64,000 bases of DNA. It comes from Qipengyuania mesophila (GTDB taxonomy: Bacteria; Pseudomonadota; Alphaproteobacteria; Sphingomonadales; Sphingomonadaceae). Both the position numbers and the translations under genes were made by a program. How positions within the stretch are numbered: position 1 is the first letter of the stretch; the number at the start of each line of letters is the position of its first letter. The DNA lies in NCBI RefSeq assembly GCF_019711655.1, contig NZ_JAIGNU010000001.1, positions 186,001-250,000 of the forward strand. The letters are read 5' to 3'. Positions 52,736 through 62,987 of this stretch are shown here, piece by piece. Under the pieces are notes generated by a model. The model had not been told where the DNA came from, ran no database searches, and worked only from the letters and a program-made list of their open reading frames with translations.

Positions 52736-52824
52736 CGGTGAGCCTCCCAGCACCCGGCTACGATTGCGGGCGATTCGCCAAGCAGCCTAGGGGAGCCGGC
52801 GCGGCGCCGCCACAGATACGGAAG

Positions 52825-52858
52825 AGCCGGTGCGGCCAAGAGGCGGCGCGCACCGGCT
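52825..52858. terminator. Inverted repeat downstream of recA, possible terminator
   Basis: AGCCGGTGCG (52825-52834) and CGCACCGGCT (52849-52858) form a perfect 10-bp stem with a 14-base loop, about 90 bases past the recA stop. On the minus strand the downstream bases are CTTCCG, not a clear T-tract, so a role in recA mRNA 3'-end formation is only likely. Confidence 0.45.
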
Positions 52859-52946
52859 TTCCGTTTTTCCGGGAGCGCCGGGGGACAGTCCGGTCGATAC
52901 GCCGACCCGGGGTGACCGAGGCCGACGCGCTCCCGCTTGAAGAGCG

Positions 52947-54011
52947 TCAGCCCTCGTCCGCGTCCGGACCGGTCATCATCTCTTCGGCGACCTCGTCGGT
53001 GCGGCCGCGGATCGCGGCTTCCAACTTGGCGCACAGCTCGGTATTTTCCTTGAGGAAGGCCTTGGCGTTCTCGCGGCCCTGGCCGATGCGGATGCTGTCG
53101 TAGCTGAACCAACTGCCCGACTTCTCGACCACGCCGGCCTTGACGCCGAGGTCGAGGATCTCGCCGATCTTCGAAATGCCCTCGCCATACATGATGTCGA
53201 ATTCGACCTGCTTGAACGGCGGGGCGACCTTGTTCTTGACCACCTTTACCCGTGTGGCGTTGCCGATCACCTCGTCGCGGTCCTTGATCTGGCCGGTGCG
53301 GCGGATGTCGAGGCGGACCGAAGCGTAGAATTTCAGCGCATTGCCGCCGGTGGTGGTTTCCGGATTGCCGTACATCACGCCGATCTTCATGCGCAGCTGG
53401 TTGATGAAGATCACCATGCACTTGCTGCGGTTGATCGAGCCGGTCAGCTTGCGCAGCGACTGCGACATCAGGCGGGCCTGGAGGCCGACGTGACTGTCGC
53501 CCATCTCGCCCTCGATTTCGGCGCGCGGCACCAGCGCGGCGACCGAGTCGACCACCAGCACGTCGATCGCGTTCGAGCGCACCAGCGTATCGGTGATCTC
53601 GAGCGCCTGCTCGCCGGTATCGGGCTGCGAGACGATCAGTTCGTCGATATCGACGCCGAGCTTGCGGGCGTAGACCGGATCGAGCGCATGTTCGGCGTCG
53701 ACGAAGGCGGCGGTCCCGCCGGCCTTCTGCGCCTCGGCGATGACATGCAGCGCCAGCGTGGTCTTGCCCGAGCTTTCGGGGCCGTAGACCTCGATCACGC
53801 GGCCCTTGGGCAGGCCGCCCACGCCGAGCGCGATGTCGAGCCCAAGCGAGCCGGTGGAGATCGCTTCCACCTGCATCGTTTCCTTCTGGCCCAGCTTCAT
53901 CGCCGAACCCTTGCCGAACGCGCGATCGATCTGCGCGAGCGCGGCATCCAATGCCTTCTGGCGGTCTGCGTCCACTTTCTTGTCCTCTACGAGCTTCAGA
54001 CTTGCCGCCAT
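52947..54011 (-). CDS. recA: RecA recombinase
   Basis: A 354-residue DNA strand-exchange ATPase, SOS co-protease and homologous-recombination core protein. Walker A GPESSGKT is at residues 77-84, followed by the segments [31 protein letters not shown] and [13 protein letters not shown]. An acidic tail ([11 protein letters not shown]) closes it. ATG 54011 is the family start; the frame runs upstream to 54044 only by chance. A LexA box and matching promoter lie about 50-95 bases upstream. Confidence 0.98.
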   Translation of the reverse strand: MAASLKLVEDKKVDADRQKALDAALAQIDRAFGKGSAMKLGQKETMQVEAISTGSLGLDIALGVGGLPKGRVIEVYGPESSGKTTLALHVIAEAQKAGGTAAFVDAEHALDPVYARKLGVDIDELIVSQPDTGEQALEITDTLVRSNAIDVLVVDSVAALVPRAEIEGEMGDSHVGLQARLMSQSLRKLTGSINRSKCMVIFINQLRMKIGVMYGNPETTTGGNALKFYASVRLDIRRTGQIKDRDEVIGNATRVKVVKNKVAPPFKQVEFDIMYGEGISKIGEILDLGVKAGVVEKSGSWFSYDSIRIGQGRENAKAFLKENTELCAKLEAAIRGRTDEVAEEMMTGPDADEG

Positions 54012-54066
54012 GACATCACCTCCTGCGCTTGGCCAGAGCCGCATCCCGACTCTTCAACTGGCGCAT

Positions 54067-54104
54067 GATGTATCGGCTTTGTTCTCAAAGAACAAGTAGG
54101 GAAC
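54067..54104 (-). promoter_or_regulatory. recA promoter with LexA (SOS) box
   Basis: On the minus strand GTTCCCTACTTGTTC (54104-54090) is an exact GTTC-N7-GTTC LexA operator. It overlaps a promoter with -35 TTGTTC (54095-54090), 17-base spacer and -10 TACATC (54072-54067), so LexA bound here would block the -35. Transcription would start near 54060, giving an untranslated leader of about 50 bases. Confidence 0.85.
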
Positions 54105-54159
54105 GGAAATTAATTTCTCGCTTTGTTCCGATGCTCGGCTGCGCCCCTGTCGCCGGGTC

Positions 54160-56631
54160 CTAGCGGCTCGCGCTCAGCACCTCGGACACCTTGGCGTTGA
54201 TCTGCTGGACGCTGAACGGCTTGGGGATGAAGTGCATGTTGTCGATGTCGATTTCGCCGCGGAGCTGTTCCTCGGCATAGCCCGACATGAACAGGATGGG
54301 GATGTCGGGCTTCACCTTGCGGATCGCGCGCGCCATCGCCGGCCCGTCCATCGTCGGCATGACCACGTCGGAAACGATCAGGTCGAATTCGGTCTTGCCG
54401 TTTGCAATCGCGGCCAAGCCCTCCTCGCCGTCGGCCACCGCGGTTACCGTGTAGCCCGCGCGGACCAGCGCACGTTCGGCCACCGCGCGGACCATGTCCT
54501 CGTCCTCGACCAGCAGCAGCTTGCCGCCCGCGGACCACTCGGTCGGCTTGGCTTCCTCGAGCTCCTCGTTGCGCATCTCGGCAGGCAATTCGCCCTTGTG
54601 CACCGGCAGGTACATGGTGAAGCGCGCGCCGATCGGCGTGCCGTCGGGCCCCTGGACATTGTCGGCGAAAATGAAGCCGTTCGACTGCTTGACGATCCCG
54701 TAGACGGTCGACAGCCCGAGCCCCGTGCCCTTGCCCAGTTCCTTGGTGGTGAAGAAGGGCTCGAAGATCTTGTTGAGATATTCTTCGGGGATGCCGCCGC
54801 CGGTATCCTGCACGATCAGCACGGTGTAATCGTCGGCGGGCATGATATCGATGCCCATCTTGCGCACGTCGCGCGCCGAGACCCGGCGCGTGGCGAGCGT
54901 CAGCCGGCCCTTCCAGTCCTGCTTGCCACGCTTCATCGCATGCGCCTGCATCGCGTCGCGCGCGTTGACCGCGAGGTTGATGATGACCTGCTCGAGCTGC
55001 TGCGGGTCGGCGCGTACCGAGCCGAGCTCGCGGTCGTGGCGGACCGAGAACTCGATCTTCTCGCCCATCAGCCGCTTGAGCAGCTGGCTGACCTCGCTCA
55101 CCACGTCGGGCAGCTGCAGCACGACCGGACGAAGCGTCTGCTGGCGGCTGAAGGCGAGCAATTGCCGCGTCAGGCTGGCCGCGCGGTTCGAATTGGCCTT
55201 GATCTGCTGGATGTCGTCGTAATCGCTGTCGCCCGGCGTGTGGCGCAGCAGCATGAGATCGCAATAGCCGATGATCGCGGTCAGCACATTGTTGAAATCA
55301 TGCGCCACGCCGCCGGCGAGCTGGCCGACCGCCTGCATCTTGGTCGCCTGCGCGACCTGGCGGCGCAAGCGCTTCTCTTCGGAGGAATCGGAAATCGACA
55401 GCAGCACCGCGGCATCGCCCAGCCCGCGCACCCCGGCGAGTCCGATCGAGACCGGTTCCTCCTTGTCGTTGGCCAGCCGCACCGCCATGTCGCCGCTCGC
55501 CGTCGCGCCCTTGGCGAAGCGGCGCACGGTATCGGCCATGGCGGCCTTGTCCTCGCGTACGACGAGGTCCGAGGGGAACTGCGGCAGTCCATGGTCGACG
55601 CGCTCGACCGCGCGCAGGAAGGCCTTGTTGGCGAACAGGAACCGACCGTCGCGATCGGTCAGCGCCAGCCCCAGCGGGAGCGCCGACAGCAACGCTTCGA
55701 GCTGCGGGATCGCCGCCTTGCCGTTGCCCTCCCAGCCGCCGCCGATGCCGACGGTGCTGTCGACCAGCAGCATCATGGAAAGCGCCTCGTCGGCATCGCT
55801 CAGCCGCCCATCGCTCACGGCATCGAGCGGAACATGCACCAGCGTCTGCGGAGAACCCTGCTGGCCTTCGCGGGCGAAGAAGATCCGGTCGCGGTCGTCC
55901 GAGCGCAGCAATTGCACGAATTCCAGCCCGGCGAGCGAATTGTCCCGACTACCGGTCGCACGCTCGGCCAGTCCCGGTGTCGTCGTCAGCACGATACCGT
56001 CGGGCCCAACCAGCGCCAGTTCGATCCCGGCGCGCGAGATCAGTTCGCCCAGCCGGCCGGAAAGGCGCGTCGCGAGATCTTCGTAGCCGCGCTCCTCGCG
56101 TATCTCGGCAAAGCGCCAGACGAGATAGGCCTCGCTCCGCCCGCTGCGGTCGATCTGTAGCCGATAGCGCGTCTCGGAACCGTCGCACTGCACGAGTTCG
56201 ACCGTCGCGTTGCCGTCGCGCCAGGCCTCGCGCATGGCGCCCATCACCGCCTCGCGCGACGCAGCATCGAAAGGCAGTTCGGTTGGCGACGAAGCCGCCT
56301 TGAACCAGGATTCATAAGTCGAATTGGCGCAAACCAGCCGGTTGGCGCGGTCGATGATGGCCACGCCTCGGCGGCGGTTCTCGATCGCCGCGCTGGTGAC
56401 CGACCAGTCGGGCGCGAACACGGTCTCGTCCGCCGCCGGCGCCTTGAGCCGGGCGACGAGCAGCAGCATGAGCAGCAGTGCGACCAGCGACCCGCCATAG
56501 GCCAGCGCGACGAGCGTCTGCTGGCCGACAAGCCAGATCAGCACGATCGAAACGATGCTGGCGACAGCGACACCGAGCATCAGCGGCAGAGGCGGAAGTC
56601 CGGAAACCGCGCTCTCCTCGCTCGCGATCAT
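54160..56631 (-). CDS. cckA: Hybrid histidine kinase CckA
   Basis: An 823-residue membrane sensor kinase/receiver of the CtrA pathway. Two N-terminal membrane helices (about residues 15-62) are followed by PAS-like segments, then the HisKA domain with phospho-acceptor H444 in [20 protein letters not shown], the ATPase domain ([45 protein letters not shown]) and a receiver with D755 in [15 protein letters not shown]. In Caulobacter, CckA phosphorylates ChpT, which passes phosphate to CtrA and CpdR. The start ATG 56631 overlaps the stop of the DUF2062 gene. Confidence 0.93.
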   Translation of the reverse strand: MIASEESAVSGLPPLPLMLGVAVASIVSIVLIWLVGQQTLVALAYGGSLVALLLMLLLVARLKAPAADETVFAPDWSVTSAAIENRRRGVAIIDRANRLVCANSTYESWFKAASSPTELPFDAASREAVMGAMREAWRDGNATVELVQCDGSETRYRLQIDRSGRSEAYLVWRFAEIREERGYEDLATRLSGRLGELISRAGIELALVGPDGIVLTTTPGLAERATGSRDNSLAGLEFVQLLRSDDRDRIFFAREGQQGSPQTLVHVPLDAVSDGRLSDADEALSMMLLVDSTVGIGGGWEGNGKAAIPQLEALLSALPLGLALTDRDGRFLFANKAFLRAVERVDHGLPQFPSDLVVREDKAAMADTVRRFAKGATASGDMAVRLANDKEEPVSIGLAGVRGLGDAAVLLSISDSSEEKRLRRQVAQATKMQAVGQLAGGVAHDFNNVLTAIIGYCDLMLLRHTPGDSDYDDIQQIKANSNRAASLTRQLLAFSRQQTLRPVVLQLPDVVSEVSQLLKRLMGEKIEFSVRHDRELGSVRADPQQLEQVIINLAVNARDAMQAHAMKRGKQDWKGRLTLATRRVSARDVRKMGIDIMPADDYTVLIVQDTGGGIPEEYLNKIFEPFFTTKELGKGTGLGLSTVYGIVKQSNGFIFADNVQGPDGTPIGARFTMYLPVHKGELPAEMRNEELEEAKPTEWSAGGKLLLVEDEDMVRAVAERALVRAGYTVTAVADGEEGLAAIANGKTEFDLIVSDVVMPTMDGPAMARAIRKVKPDIPILFMSGYAEEQLRGEIDIDNMHFIPKPFSVQQINAKVSEVLSASR

Positions 56632-57236
56632 TCGCCCGCTTCCTGCTGCAGGCGCTCGTCGAGACGCCGTTCCATCGCCAGCAGCCGGCGCCGACGCTTG
56701 CGCGCGACGACGAAGCGCCAGACCACGCCCGCCAGCAGATATCCGATCGCCGCGCCGACCACGGCCAGCACGATGAACCCGAAGATGGTGACCAGAACGG
56801 TCACGCCAACGCCCTCGAACATGTCGAGGAACCAGGCCCAGCGGCCGCTCGTTATCTCGTCCTGCGCCGCACCGCCGGTGGCCGCGAGGTCGATTTTGAG
56901 AATGAAGGCGCCGAGCTTGTTCGCCACCACCGCCCAAAAGGGGAAGGTGAAGGGGTTGGTGATGAAGGTCACCAGCGCCGACAGCGGCACGTTGGCCCGC
57001 GCCGGCAGCGCCATGAACGCGGCCAGGAATATCTGTCCTACCGGGATGATGAAGCCGGCAAAGATGCCGAGGGCCACGCCGCGCGGCACGCTGCGCCGCG
57101 TGAAGCGCCACAATTCGGGCGTCAGGAAGCGGTGTGCGATCGGGCGCAGGTACTTGTTCTGCGCCATTTCCTCGCGCGTCGGCATGCGCAGGCGGATCCA
57201 GTCCGCCAGGAAGGTCTTCGATCTGGGCCCGGTCAT
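56628..57236 (-). CDS. DUF2062 membrane protein
   Basis: A 202-residue inner-membrane protein of the DUF2062 family, uncharacterised. It shows the family segments GVALGIFAGFIIPVGQIFLA, FITNPFTFPFWAVVANKLG and a C-terminal hydrophobic pair (residues about 145-175), ending in a basic, helical tail. ATG 57236 is preferred over GTG 57242 because GGAGG sits at ideal distance. It overlaps the cckA start by four bases, so the two genes are translationally coupled, as in many sphingomonads; a functional link is not known. Confidence 0.85.
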   Translation of the reverse strand: MTGPRSKTFLADWIRLRMPTREEMAQNKYLRPIAHRFLTPELWRFTRRSVPRGVALGIFAGFIIPVGQIFLAAFMALPARANVPLSALVTFITNPFTFPFWAVVANKLGAFILKIDLAATGGAAQDEITSGRWAWFLDMFEGVGVTVLVTIFGFIVLAVVGAAIGYLLAGVVWRFVVARKRRRRLLAMERRLDERLQQEAGE

Positions 57237-57350
57237 TGCCACGCCTCCGCCATGCGCCGCCTGTCGGACGAGTTCAAGGGGGCGACGAAGACGGCTGGCG
57301 TAGAAATCGGCATGGCTGGCGATGTGGTTAATCGGGGCATGCTTTGTAAG

Positions 57351-57373
57351 GGCTGAACGGATGCAATTCAGCC
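57351..57373 (-). terminator. Weak hairpin at the end of smpB
   Basis: GGCTGAA (57351-57357) and TTCAGCC (57367-57373) form a 7-bp stem with a 9-base loop that includes the smpB stop codon. The minus-strand bases after it (CTTACAAAG) are not a good T-tract, so terminator function is uncertain. Confidence 0.3.
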
Positions 57374-57850
57374 GCGCTCGCGCATCAGGCGGGCCTTGTC
57401 GCGCTGCCAGTCGCGATCCTTGGTCGCTTGGCGCTTGTCATGCGCCTGCTTGCCCTTGGCAAGGGCGAGCTCGACCTTCGCCCGGCCGGTCGAATTGAAG
57501 TAGATCGACAGCGGCACCAGCGTCATGCCCTTGCGCTCGACCGCCCCGAACAGCTTCTCGATCTCGCGCGCGTGGAGCAGCAGCTTGCGCGGCCGCCGCG
57601 GTTCGTGATTGAGCCGGTTGCCGTGCGAATATTCGGGGATGTTGGCATTGATCAGCCAGACCTGGCCGTCGCGCACCTCGGCATAGCTTTCCTTGATGCT
57701 CGCCTCGCCCGCGCGAAGCGCCTTCACTTCCGTGCCCTGCAGCGCGAGGCCGGCCTCGAACGTGTCCTCGACATGATAATCGAACCGTACGCGCCGATTG
57801 TCGGCGACAGTCTTCTGCTTGTCGAAAGTGGCGGGTTTGGGACGGGCCAT
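57368..57850 (-). CDS. smpB: SsrA-binding protein SmpB
   Basis: A 160-residue tmRNA partner for trans-translation of stalled ribosomes. It has the OB-fold core [54 protein letters not shown] and the C-terminal basic helix [22 protein letters not shown] tail characteristic of SmpB. ATG 57850 gives the standard MARPKP start; the longer frame to 57916 is not needed. dapA often neighbours smpB, and here dapA is 1.2 kb away across the aspartoacylase-like gene. Confidence 0.96.
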   Translation of the reverse strand: MARPKPATFDKQKTVADNRRVRFDYHVEDTFEAGLALQGTEVKALRAGEASIKESYAEVRDGQVWLINANIPEYSHGNRLNHEPRRPRKLLLHAREIEKLFGAVERKGMTLVPLSIYFNSTGRAKVELALAKGKQAHDKRQATKDRDWQRDKARLMRERG

Positions 57851-57936
57851 AAGGCGGGCGCATGTAGGCGAGCGCGCCGCGCTTGGAAAGGGCAAGCGGG
57901 CGAAATTGCTTGCCAATCGCGGACCGCTCGTGGCGA

Positions 57937-59019
57937 ATGCGGTCGATGCACAGCCGGACTTCGCACGAACCCTTCGCCATTCACGACAGCGTCGTCGCGC
58001 CGGGCACGCAGGCTACGGTCGAGATTCCCGTCAGCCAGCAGGTCACCGGTCTCCGTTCGACATTGCCCCTGCGGGTCATGCACGGCAGCAACCACGGACC
58101 TTGCATCTTCGTGAGTGGCGCGATCCATGGCGACGAGATCATCGGCACCGCGGTGATCCAGCGGCTGCTCGAACGCCTTGCTCCCGCGCAGCTTTCGGGC
58201 ACGATCATCTTAGCCCCGGCTGTGAACATCTACGGATTCGCCGCGCACAGCCGCTACCTGCCCGACCGCCGCGACCTCAACCGCAGCTTTCCCGGCGCCG
58301 AGCACGGCAGCCTCGCGGCGCAGCTGGCGCATTGCTTCCTCCAGCACGTGATCGACCGCTGCTCGCTCGGAATCGACATCCATTCGGCCGCGGTGCACCG
58401 GTACAATTTGCCGCAGATTCGCATCGCCTCGGGCAGTCCCTATCTCAGCGAGCTGGCGATGGCCTTCGGCGCGCCAATCATCATCGAGAGCCCGCTGCGC
58501 CCTGGCTCGATGCGCGCGCTGGCCGCCGACCGCGAGACCCCGATGCTGCTGCTCGAGGCAGGCGAGGCGCTGCGCTTCGACCGCTTCGCGATCGAGGTTG
58601 GCGTGGCAGGGGTGCTGCGCGTGCTCGCGCATATCGGGATGATCGACGCCGACGACGGCCTCGCCGATGTCGAAGTGCCGCTGCGTTCGAGCCGCTCGAG
58701 CTGGGTGCGCGCGCCGCGCGGGGGCGTCTCGCGGCGCGAGTGCAAATCGGGCGACGTCGTGCGCGAGGGCGAGCTGCTGGCGCGCGTCGGCGGGCTGTTC
58801 GGCGAGAATCCGGAGGATGTGATCAGTCCCACCGACGGCGTGGTTATCGGCCATGCGACGCTGCCGATCGTCAACCAGGGCGACGCCCTGTTCCACATCG
58901 CCGAGATCGACGGGCACGGCCATGCCGGCGAGCACGCCGACAGCATCGTCGAAGCGCTCGCGGTGAGCGAACCGCCCTTCCCCGCCGCGCCGCTGCTCGA
59001 CGAGGACGAGGTGCTCTAG
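57937..59019 (+). CDS. Succinylglutamate desuccinylase/aspartoacylase family protein
   Basis: A 360-residue zinc hydrolase of the AstE/AspA family. Zinc ligands are visible in [11 protein letters not shown] (H and E) and the downstream [20 protein letters not shown] is a further family motif, and a conserved glutamate lies in [12 protein letters not shown]. The C-terminal 90 residues form a lipoyl/biotinyl-like domain ([38 protein letters not shown]), usual in the subgroup of unknown substrate. The start may be ATG 57937 or 57946; a TTG at 57883 opens the same frame. Substrate is unknown. Confidence 0.8.
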   Translation: MRSMHSRTSHEPFAIHDSVVAPGTQATVEIPVSQQVTGLRSTLPLRVMHGSNHGPCIFVSGAIHGDEIIGTAVIQRLLERLAPAQLSGTIILAPAVNIYGFAAHSRYLPDRRDLNRSFPGAEHGSLAAQLAHCFLQHVIDRCSLGIDIHSAAVHRYNLPQIRIASGSPYLSELAMAFGAPIIIESPLRPGSMRALAADRETPMLLLEAGEALRFDRFAIEVGVAGVLRVLAHIGMIDADDGLADVEVPLRSSRSSWVRAPRGGVSRRECKSGDVVREGELLARVGGLFGENPEDVISPTDGVVIGHATLPIVNQGDALFHIAEIDGHGHAGEHADSIVEALAVSEPPFPAAPLLDEDEVL

Positions 59020-59020
59020 C

Positions 59021-59902
59021 TCAGATCAGTCCGGCGATCGCCAGCGCTTCGTCGACCGCCTTGCGGCTCGCCTCGCTGGCATTGACCAAAGGCAGGCGGA
59101 CGTCGGGCGAGAACCACTCGTGCACGCGGCTCAGCGCGTATTTCACAGGCGCCGGGCTGGCATCGGAGAACATCGCGTAATGCAGGGGGAACAGCCGGTC
59201 GTTGAGCTCGCGCGCCTTGACCAGATCGTTGGCGGCAATGGCCTCGTGGAATTCGGCGCAGAGCGCGGGAGCGACATTGGCGGTGACCGAGATGCAGCCT
59301 GCGCCGCCCGCGGCCGAATGCGGCAACCACAATTCGTCATTGCCCGACAGCTGGCAGAATTCGTGGTCGAGCCCCATGCGGTGGTCGGCGACGCGCGAGA
59401 GGTCGCCGCTGGCGTCCTTGATCGCGACGATCCGCTTGGGATATTTGCGCACCAGCTCGACCACCGTCTCGTCCTCGATGTCGGTGACGGTGCGGCTCGG
59501 CACGTTGTAGAGCACGATCGGCAGGTCGCTGTTCTCGGCGAGGAAGCTGAAATGCGCGATCAGCCCGGCCTGGCTCGGGCGGTTGTAATAGGGCGCGACG
59601 CACAGCCCCGCCGCCGCTCCGGCTTTCCGGGCGAACTGCATGTGCAGCAGCGCGTTGCGCGTATCGTTCGATCCGCATCCGGCGATCACGGGCACGCGAC
59701 CGGCGGCCTGCTCGATGCAGACCTCGATCACCCTATGATGCTCGGCATTGGAGATGGTCGACGCCTCACCCGTCGTGCCGCAGGGCACCAACGCCTTGCT
59801 GCCGTTGTCGATCTGCCAGTCGACCAGCTTGCGGAACGCGGCTTCGTCGAACGATCCGTCGCGAAAAGGAGTCGCCAGAGCCGGAATCGAGCCTGAGAAC
59901 AT
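59021..59902 (-). CDS. dapA: 4-hydroxy-tetrahydrodipicolinate synthase
   Basis: A 293-residue (beta/alpha)8 aldolase that condenses pyruvate with aspartate semialdehyde for lysine and diaminopimelate synthesis. It has the family opening GSIPALATPFRDGSFDEAA, the GTTGEASTIS motif near residue 44-53, the tyrosine motif LYNVPSRT near 132-139 and the Schiff-base lysine in RIVAIKDASGDL near 160. It converges on the aspartoacylase-like gene with a single base between stop codons. Confidence 0.94.
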   Translation of the reverse strand: MFSGSIPALATPFRDGSFDEAAFRKLVDWQIDNGSKALVPCGTTGEASTISNAEHHRVIEVCIEQAAGRVPVIAGCGSNDTRNALLHMQFARKAGAAAGLCVAPYYNRPSQAGLIAHFSFLAENSDLPIVLYNVPSRTVTDIEDETVVELVRKYPKRIVAIKDASGDLSRVADHRMGLDHEFCQLSGNDELWLPHSAAGGAGCISVTANVAPALCAEFHEAIAANDLVKARELNDRLFPLHYAMFSDASPAPVKYALSRVHEWFSPDVRLPLVNASEASRKAVDEALAIAGLI

Positions 59903-59997
59903 TTACGTCGGTCCTGCGTTAGAGCTATGAAACAAGGCGAGTTTTCGTGGGCGCTGCCACAATTCATTCAGCGCCTGATAAGGAGGGGCCGGGCACG

Positions 59998-61941
59998 ATG
60001 TCCAGCATGGGCAGAAAAAGACTTTTCACATTGGCACTTATGGCCGGCGGCATGCTGGCGATCCCCACCGTGGCGCAGGCGCAGGACGCGCCGCGAAACT
60101 ACATGGTGGCACAGCAGCCCGGCGCGATCGACCGGGCGATCGGTCAGTGGGAGTATCTGACCAAGCAGGACAACCTGCCCTTCGCCTCCTATGCCAATTT
60201 CGTCTCGTCCTATCCTGATTTCCCCAAGCAGGAAGTTCTGCGTCGCCGCGCCGAGGCCGCGCTCGAAAGCGACGCGCCTCCGCCGCAGACGCTGGTCGCC
60301 TTCTTCGACCGCTTCGCGCCGCTGACCAACAGCGCGCGTGCCCGCTACGCGCTGGCGCTGGCCTCGCTCGACCGTCCCCAAGCACTCGAGGTGGCCCGCG
60401 CAGCCTGGCGCGGGGGTACGATGAGCGGCCCGGCCGAGCTCTACATGCAGGGGCTGTTCGGCAGCCGCCTCGCGCCCGAGGATCACGATGCGCGGATGGA
60501 CGCGCTGTTGTGGCAGGGCAATTACGAGGCCGCCGCGCGCCATGTCGGGCGCGTCTCGCCCGCCTATCGCGCAATGGCGCAGGCACGGCTCGCGCTGCTG
60601 CAGGGCAGCACGCCCTCGCAGGCCGGTCTGCCCGTGCCGCAGGGTGCGCTTAACGATGCGGGCTATGTCTACAACCTAAGCCGCCACTACCGCAGCTCGG
60701 GCCAGCCCTATGAGGCGGTGAACCTGCTCTCGACCCGCGCCGCTTTCGCCGCTCCTGCCTTCGACGGCACGCAGTTCGTCAGCGAGGCGCTGGCCGTCGC
60801 CAAGACCGCTGGCGCGACGCAAGCCGCGAGCATCGCCGGCAAGGTCGACGACATCTTCGCGCCGGGCACCGATATCTCGGATGGCTCCTACACGCTGCGC
60901 GACAAATACACCGATCTGATGTGGCTCGGCGGGACCAAGGCGCTGTGGTCGCTCGGCGACGGGGCGCAGGCCGCGCCGCTCTTCTACCGCTACGGCACAG
61001 CGGCCAAGACCCCACTGACCCGCTCGAAGGGTTTCTACTGGGCCGGCCGCGCTGCTGCCCGCGCGGGCGACCGCGAAGGCGCGCAGCGCTATTGGGAAAT
61101 GGCCGCCGACTATCCCGACTGGTATTATGGCCAGCTGGCATTGAAGGAACTCGGTCGTCCGATGCGCAGTTTCGCCGCGCTGCCTCAAGCCGATCAATCC
61201 GAGCGCGCCGCGTTCGAGGCCGATCCGCTGACCGGGGCGCTGCGCTCGATCGCGCGCAACCGGCGCGACTGGCGCACCGAGCGCGCCTTCTTCGAAGCCA
61301 TCGCCGACAAGGCCGACACGCCCGGCGAGATGGCGCTGGTGGGCCAGTTGGCGCGCGAGACCGGGCTTGACGAGCTCGCCGTGGTCGCCGGGCTGGTCTC
61401 GGGTGAGCACGGGCTCAAGGGCTTCGAACGGCTCGGTTTCCCTACCGTGGAGACGCATCCGGGGGCCAACTGGACCATGGTCCACGCGATCGCGCGGCAG
61501 GAAAGCGAGTTCGACCGCAACCGTGTCAGCCATGCCGGTGCACGCGGGATGATGCAGCTGATGCCGGGTACCGCGCGCGAGGAAGCGGGCAAGATCGGCG
61601 TGAACTACATGTCCGCCAATCTGACCGACAGCCCGAGCTACAACATCCGCCTCGGCGATGCGCATTTCGCGCGGCTGATGGACCGCTACGGCGGCGCCTA
61701 CCCGCTCGCTATCGCCGCCTATAACGCCGGCCCGGGCCGGGTGAACGAGTGGCTGCGATTGAACGGCGATCCGCGCAATGGCAGCGTCGACTGGGCGACC
61801 TGGATCGAACAGATCCCGTCCAATTTCGAGACGCGCTATTACGTCATGCGGGTGATCGGCAACGCCGTGACTTACGCCAACATGCATCCCGACAAATCGG
61901 CCAGCTACGAGCGCGATATCGCCAATTACCTGCGGCGCTGA
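59998..61941 (+). CDS. slt: Soluble lytic murein transglycosylase
   Basis: A 647-residue periplasmic peptidoglycan-cleaving enzyme. It has a signal peptide (LFTLALMAGGMLAIP, cleavage after AQAQ), a long superhelical alpha-repeat domain (residues about 45-470) and the C-terminal catalytic domain with the glutamate in IARQESEFDRNRVSHAGARG and MQLMPGTAREEA, then AIAAYNAGPGRVNEWL. ATG 59998 was chosen with AAGGAGG upstream; an in-frame ATG lies at 60007. The product feeds the anhydromuropeptides that AmpG would recycle. Confidence 0.93.
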   Translation: MSSMGRKRLFTLALMAGGMLAIPTVAQAQDAPRNYMVAQQPGAIDRAIGQWEYLTKQDNLPFASYANFVSSYPDFPKQEVLRRRAEAALESDAPPPQTLVAFFDRFAPLTNSARARYALALASLDRPQALEVARAAWRGGTMSGPAELYMQGLFGSRLAPEDHDARMDALLWQGNYEAAARHVGRVSPAYRAMAQARLALLQGSTPSQAGLPVPQGALNDAGYVYNLSRHYRSSGQPYEAVNLLSTRAAFAAPAFDGTQFVSEALAVAKTAGATQAASIAGKVDDIFAPGTDISDGSYTLRDKYTDLMWLGGTKALWSLGDGAQAAPLFYRYGTAAKTPLTRSKGFYWAGRAAARAGDREGAQRYWEMAADYPDWYYGQLALKELGRPMRSFAALPQADQSERAAFEADPLTGALRSIARNRRDWRTERAFFEAIADKADTPGEMALVGQLARETGLDELAVVAGLVSGEHGLKGFERLGFPTVETHPGANWTMVHAIARQESEFDRNRVSHAGARGMMQLMPGTAREEAGKIGVNYMSANLTDSPSYNIRLGDAHFARLMDRYGGAYPLAIAAYNAGPGRVNEWLRLNGDPRNGSVDWATWIEQIPSNFETRYYVMRVIGNAVTYANMHPDKSASYERDIANYLRR

Positions 61942-61964
61942 TTTGCGCTAGGGGCGGACGCCTC

Positions 61965-62444
61965 ATGCAAGGCAAGACCAATCCCGTCACCCCAGCAGGC
62001 TATGCCGCGATGAAGGCGCGCTACGACCATTTGCTCGGCACCGAACGGCCCGAAATCGTCGAGATCGTCAGCTGGGCGGCGGGCAATGGCGACCGCAGCG
62101 AGAACGGCGACTACCTCTATGGCCGCAAGCGCATGCGCGAGATCGATCGCGAACTCGGCCATCTCGCGCGGCGGATGAAGGCCGCGCGCGTAATCGACCC
62201 CTCCGAACAGCCCGACAAGTCGCGCGCCTTCTTCGGCGCCACGGTAACGCTGGCCGACGAGGACGACGAGGAACGCGTGGTGACGCTGGTGGGCGACGAC
62301 GAGCAGGACGCGAGCGCCGGCCGGATCGGCTGGTCCTCCCCGCTCGCGCGCGCGCTCAAGGGTGCGGCGGTCGGGGATTTGCGCAGCGTGAGGCTTCCCG
62401 GCGGGCTCAAAGAATGGGAAGTCGTTGCCATAGACTATGCGTAA
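61965..62444 (+). CDS. greB: Transcription elongation factor GreB
   Basis: A 159-residue RNA-polymerase cleavage-stimulating factor. The N-terminal coiled coil ends in the acidic tip of AAGNGDRSENGDYLYGRKR, where D and E position the Mg2+ at the polymerase active site. The C-terminal FKBP-like domain (GWSSPLARALKGAAVGDLR) follows. The Y/GRKR after the tip is a GreB rather than GreA feature. ATG 61965 is used; the 3' end overlaps the next gene by 8 bases. Confidence 0.9.
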   Translation: MQGKTNPVTPAGYAAMKARYDHLLGTERPEIVEIVSWAAGNGDRSENGDYLYGRKRMREIDRELGHLARRMKAARVIDPSEQPDKSRAFFGATVTLADEDDEERVVTLVGDDEQDASAGRIGWSSPLARALKGAAVGDLRSVRLPGGLKEWEVVAIDYA

Positions 62445-62919
62445 ATCCGCCGTCCTGCTGCTGATCGTCCTCGCCGCTCCGCTCGCGGCCAAGGACAGCC
62501 TCGGCGTGTTTTCCGACTGGGGCGCCTTTCGCGATGCCTCGGTTCCACGCTGCTACGCCATCGCCGTCCCGGCGGCGAGCCAGGCGAGCCGCGAGTTCGA
62601 ACCCTTCGCCACCATCGGCACCTGGCCACGACGGAATCTGCGCGGTCAGGTCCATTTCCGTCTGTCGCGCGGCTTGGCCGACAAGGCAAACGTCGTCCTT
62701 CTGGTGGGCGGCAAGAGCTTTCGCTTGACCGGCGGCGGGGCCGATGCCTGGGCCGAAGACCGCACGATGGATGCCGCGATCGTCGCGGCCATGCGCTCGG
62801 CCAGCCGGATGACCGTCCGCGCGACCGACACGCGTGGGCGGCGCTTCGCCAACAGCTATTCGCTCGCCGGCGCTGCGACCGCGATGGATGCCGCCACGCT
62901 CGCCTGCGCGCGCAGGTGA
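62437..62919 (+). CDS. Invasion-associated locus B (IalB)-like exported protein
   Basis: A 160-residue exported protein with a signal peptide (MRKSAVLLLIVLAAPLAA). The pattern GVFSDWGAFRDASVPRCYA, WPRRNLRGQVHFRLSRG and DAAIVAAMRSASRMTVRAT fits the IalB-like family of alphaproteobacteria, periplasmic proteins of unknown biochemical role. It overlaps greB and precedes rlmN, a conserved sphingomonad neighbourhood. Two cysteines (C39 and C156, approximate) may form a disulfide. Confidence 0.75.
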   Translation: MRKSAVLLLIVLAAPLAAKDSLGVFSDWGAFRDASVPRCYAIAVPAASQASREFEPFATIGTWPRRNLRGQVHFRLSRGLADKANVVLLVGGKSFRLTGGGADAWAEDRTMDAAIVAAMRSASRMTVRATDTRGRRFANSYSLAGAATAMDAATLACARR

Positions 62920-62922
62920 ACG

Positions 62923-62965
62923 CAAAAGACAAGGGGCCGGAGAGCGCCTGACGCTCCCCGGCCCC
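62923..62965 (-). terminator. Rho-independent terminator of the outer-membrane protein gene
   Basis: GGGGCCGG-A-GAGCG (62933-62946) pairs with CGCTC-C-CCGGCCCC (62952-62965) around a CCTGA loop, with one mismatch. On the minus strand it is followed by TTGTCTTTT. It lies 22 bases after the stop of the beta-barrel gene. Confidence 0.85.
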
Positions 62966-62987
62966 CGATCATGACAGGCGCAATCGC

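Noticed and set aside
52732..53421. Open frame within and beyond recA on the same strand.
   Set aside because: It is an alternative-frame shadow of recA rich in Arg/Gly with no motif.
54079..54095. Palindrome TTGTTCTCAAAGAACAA upstream of recA as a separate operator.
   Set aside because: It overlaps the better supported GTTC-N7-GTTC box and does not match the Gram-positive LexA consensus.
56632..57111. N-terminal extension of the cckA frame across the DUF2062 gene.
   Set aside because: The extension is a shadow of the DUF2062 gene; the ATG at 56631 overlaps its stop in a normal coupled arrangement.
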